14,961 bases of DNA, taken from the NCBI GenBank assembly GCA_030830185.1, contig JAURNN010000019.1, positions 1 to 14,961 on the forward strand, written 5' to 3'. Positions 14,259 to 14,961 of the stretch are shown one piece after another (the first letter of the stretch is position 1; every line of letters begins with the position of its first letter). The translations under genes and the position numbers were made by a program. The notes below the pieces were generated by a model. The model ran no database searches. It had not been told where the DNA came from and saw nothing but the letters and a program-made list of their open reading frames with translations. This DNA is from Bacillota bacterium. GTDB lineage: Bacteria > Bacillota_I > Bacilli_A > Acholeplasmatales > Acholeplasmataceae.

Positions 14259-14768
14259 ATGACAAATAAATTAACTTTAATTCAAGTGATTTATGCATCT
14301 ATGTTTTCAGCAATTATTTTTGTATTTACATACATTGGCGTTCAAGTACCAGCGTTTGGTGCGTTTGGTGGACTCACACACATGGGGACGCTCGTCATGT
14401 TTATTATTTCCATTAAATATGGGAAATATTATGGTGCATTATCCGGTGCTGTAGGAATGACACTATTTGACTTACTTTCTCCATGGGCTGCTTGGGCTCC
14501 AGGAACGTTTGTTGTTCGTATCATTGCAGGGTATGTCTTTGGACTCGTTGCTGAATCTAAAGAAGGCCAAGGGATGTCAATGACGAAAAACTGGTTATCA
14601 CTCGGTTTAGGAGGATTAGTGATTGTTGTAGGATACTTCATTTTTGAAGCTCTTGTCTTAGGATCAGGATTTGCTGCACTGCGAAGTATTCCAGGTAATC
14701 TCTTACAACTTGTGATTGCATCAGCAGGTATTTTTATCTATAAATCCATGCCCGAATTAAGGAGATAA
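14259..14768 (+). CDS. ECF transporter S component, substrate unknown
   Basis: A 169-residue membrane protein with about five or six helices (near 8-30, 40-54, 58-75, 84-98, 114-135, 146-162). The segments GGLTHMGTLVMFIISIKYGKYYG (within 37-59), AVGMTLFDLLSP and TFVVRIIAGYVFGL (83-96) resemble the ECF riboflavin-type/DUF1393 S-component family (PF07155). Such proteins bind a vitamin or similar compound and dock on the shared EcfAA'T module, which is not in the window. No riboswitch precedes it, so the substrate cannot be inferred from regulation. It shares a transcript with trhO: the trhO Shine-Dalgarno is formed by its last codons. A strong GAGGTGA ribosome site supports ATG 14259. Confidence 0.82.
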   Translation: MTNKLTLIQVIYASMFSAIIFVFTYIGVQVPAFGAFGGLTHMGTLVMFIISIKYGKYYGALSGAVGMTLFDLLSPWAAWAPGTFVVRIIAGYVFGLVAESKEGQGMSMTKNWLSLGLGGLVIVVGYFIFEALVLGSGFAALRSIPGNLLQLVIASAGIFIYKSMPELRR

Positions 14769-14770
14769 TC

Positions 14771-14961
14771 ATGAAGTATCAAGTTTTACTGTATTACCAT
14801 TATACACCAATCAATGATCATGAGACATTTGCAGAGAACCACCTTAAATATTGTAAAAATTTAGGGGTTTTAGGAAGAATCATTATTTCAAAAGAAGGTA
14901 TTAATGGCACGCTCTCTGGAACTGTTGCGCAAACTGAAACGTATATGAAGGACTTAAAAGC
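14771..14961 (+). CDS. trhO: tRNA uridine(34) hydroxylase TrhO (YceA), N-terminal part (cut by window edge)
   Basis: From ATG 14771 the frame is open to the end (63 codons). It begins MKYQVLLYYHYTPI, continues HLKYCKNLGVLGRIIISKEGINGTLSGT and TETYMKDLK, matching the N-terminal UPF0176/YceA domain of TrhO. The catalytic rhodanese domain would lie beyond the edge. TrhO hydroxylates U34 of certain tRNAs to ho5U in an oxygen-dependent reaction. AAGGAGA (14758-14764) overlaps the end of the upstream gene, with a 2-base gap after that gene's stop, so the two are co-transcribed. Confidence 0.92.
   Translation, partial: MKYQVLLYYHYTPINDHETFAENHLKYCKNLGVLGRIIISKEGINGTLSGTVAQTETYMKDLK

Noticed and set aside
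14429..14641. A 70-codon minus-strand frame in the ECF S component gene
   Set aside because: Antisense to a gene with strong membrane-protein signature; biased composition typical of an antisense shadow.
1..14961. CRISPR arrays, insertion sequences, att sites, tRNA genes
   Set aside because: No spaced repeats, transposase or integrase reading frames, inverted terminal repeats, or tRNA cloverleaf apart from the tmRNA ends were seen.

Overview
The window is low-GC DNA with compact bacterial gene spacing. Four genes (ychF, tgt, queT, mutY) end in TGA, and ychF does so right after the expected FRFNV terminus. TGA is therefore a stop here, not tryptophan. Together with FtsZ/SepF, few regulators and Bacillota-like genes, this suggests an Acholeplasma- or Izemoplasma-like member of the Mollicutes/Bacillota that keeps the standard code, not a Mycoplasma or Spiroplasma. 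That placement is inference.

Layout. Bases 1-2998 hold a minus-strand cell-division block read ftsZ, ychF, yggS/ylmE, sepF (sepF runs off the left edge), with a promoter upstream of ftsZ and a hairpin terminator between ftsZ and ychF. Bases 3059-4729 hold a queuosine-salvage pair: tgt (minus) and, divergently, queT (plus), an ECF-type preQ1/queuine S component. queT is preceded by a preQ1-I riboswitch whose pseudoknot captures the queT Shine-Dalgarno. The Tgt has lost all four zinc ligands. Bases 4703-6240 (minus) hold mutY and a histidine-phosphatase gene, in one operon. Bases 6333-6938 hold a nitroreductase, closed by a two-way terminator. Bases 6968-12291 (minus) hold a HAD phosphatase followed by two ABC proteins, each an ATPase fused to an FtsX-type permease, probably the two halves of one heterodimer. 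Bases 12365-12705 hold a tmRNA (ssrA) with a short tag, read as (A)GNQNFSYAA. Bases 12742-14199 (minus) hold a CotH-family lipoprotein. Bases 14259-14961 (plus) hold another ECF S component and the 5' part of trhO.

Themes. tRNA wobble-base modification recurs (tgt, queT, trhO), and several genes deal with oxygen or redox damage (mutY, nitroreductase, O2-linked trhO). Nearly every promoter I can place is of the extended -10 type (TGnTATAAT) with a poor -35. No mobile elements, CRISPR arrays, phage genes or tRNAs were seen. This looks like ordinary chromosomal backbone; the most notable items are the riboswitch-controlled queT next to a zinc-less Tgt, the short tmRNA tag, and the asymmetric fused ABC pair.
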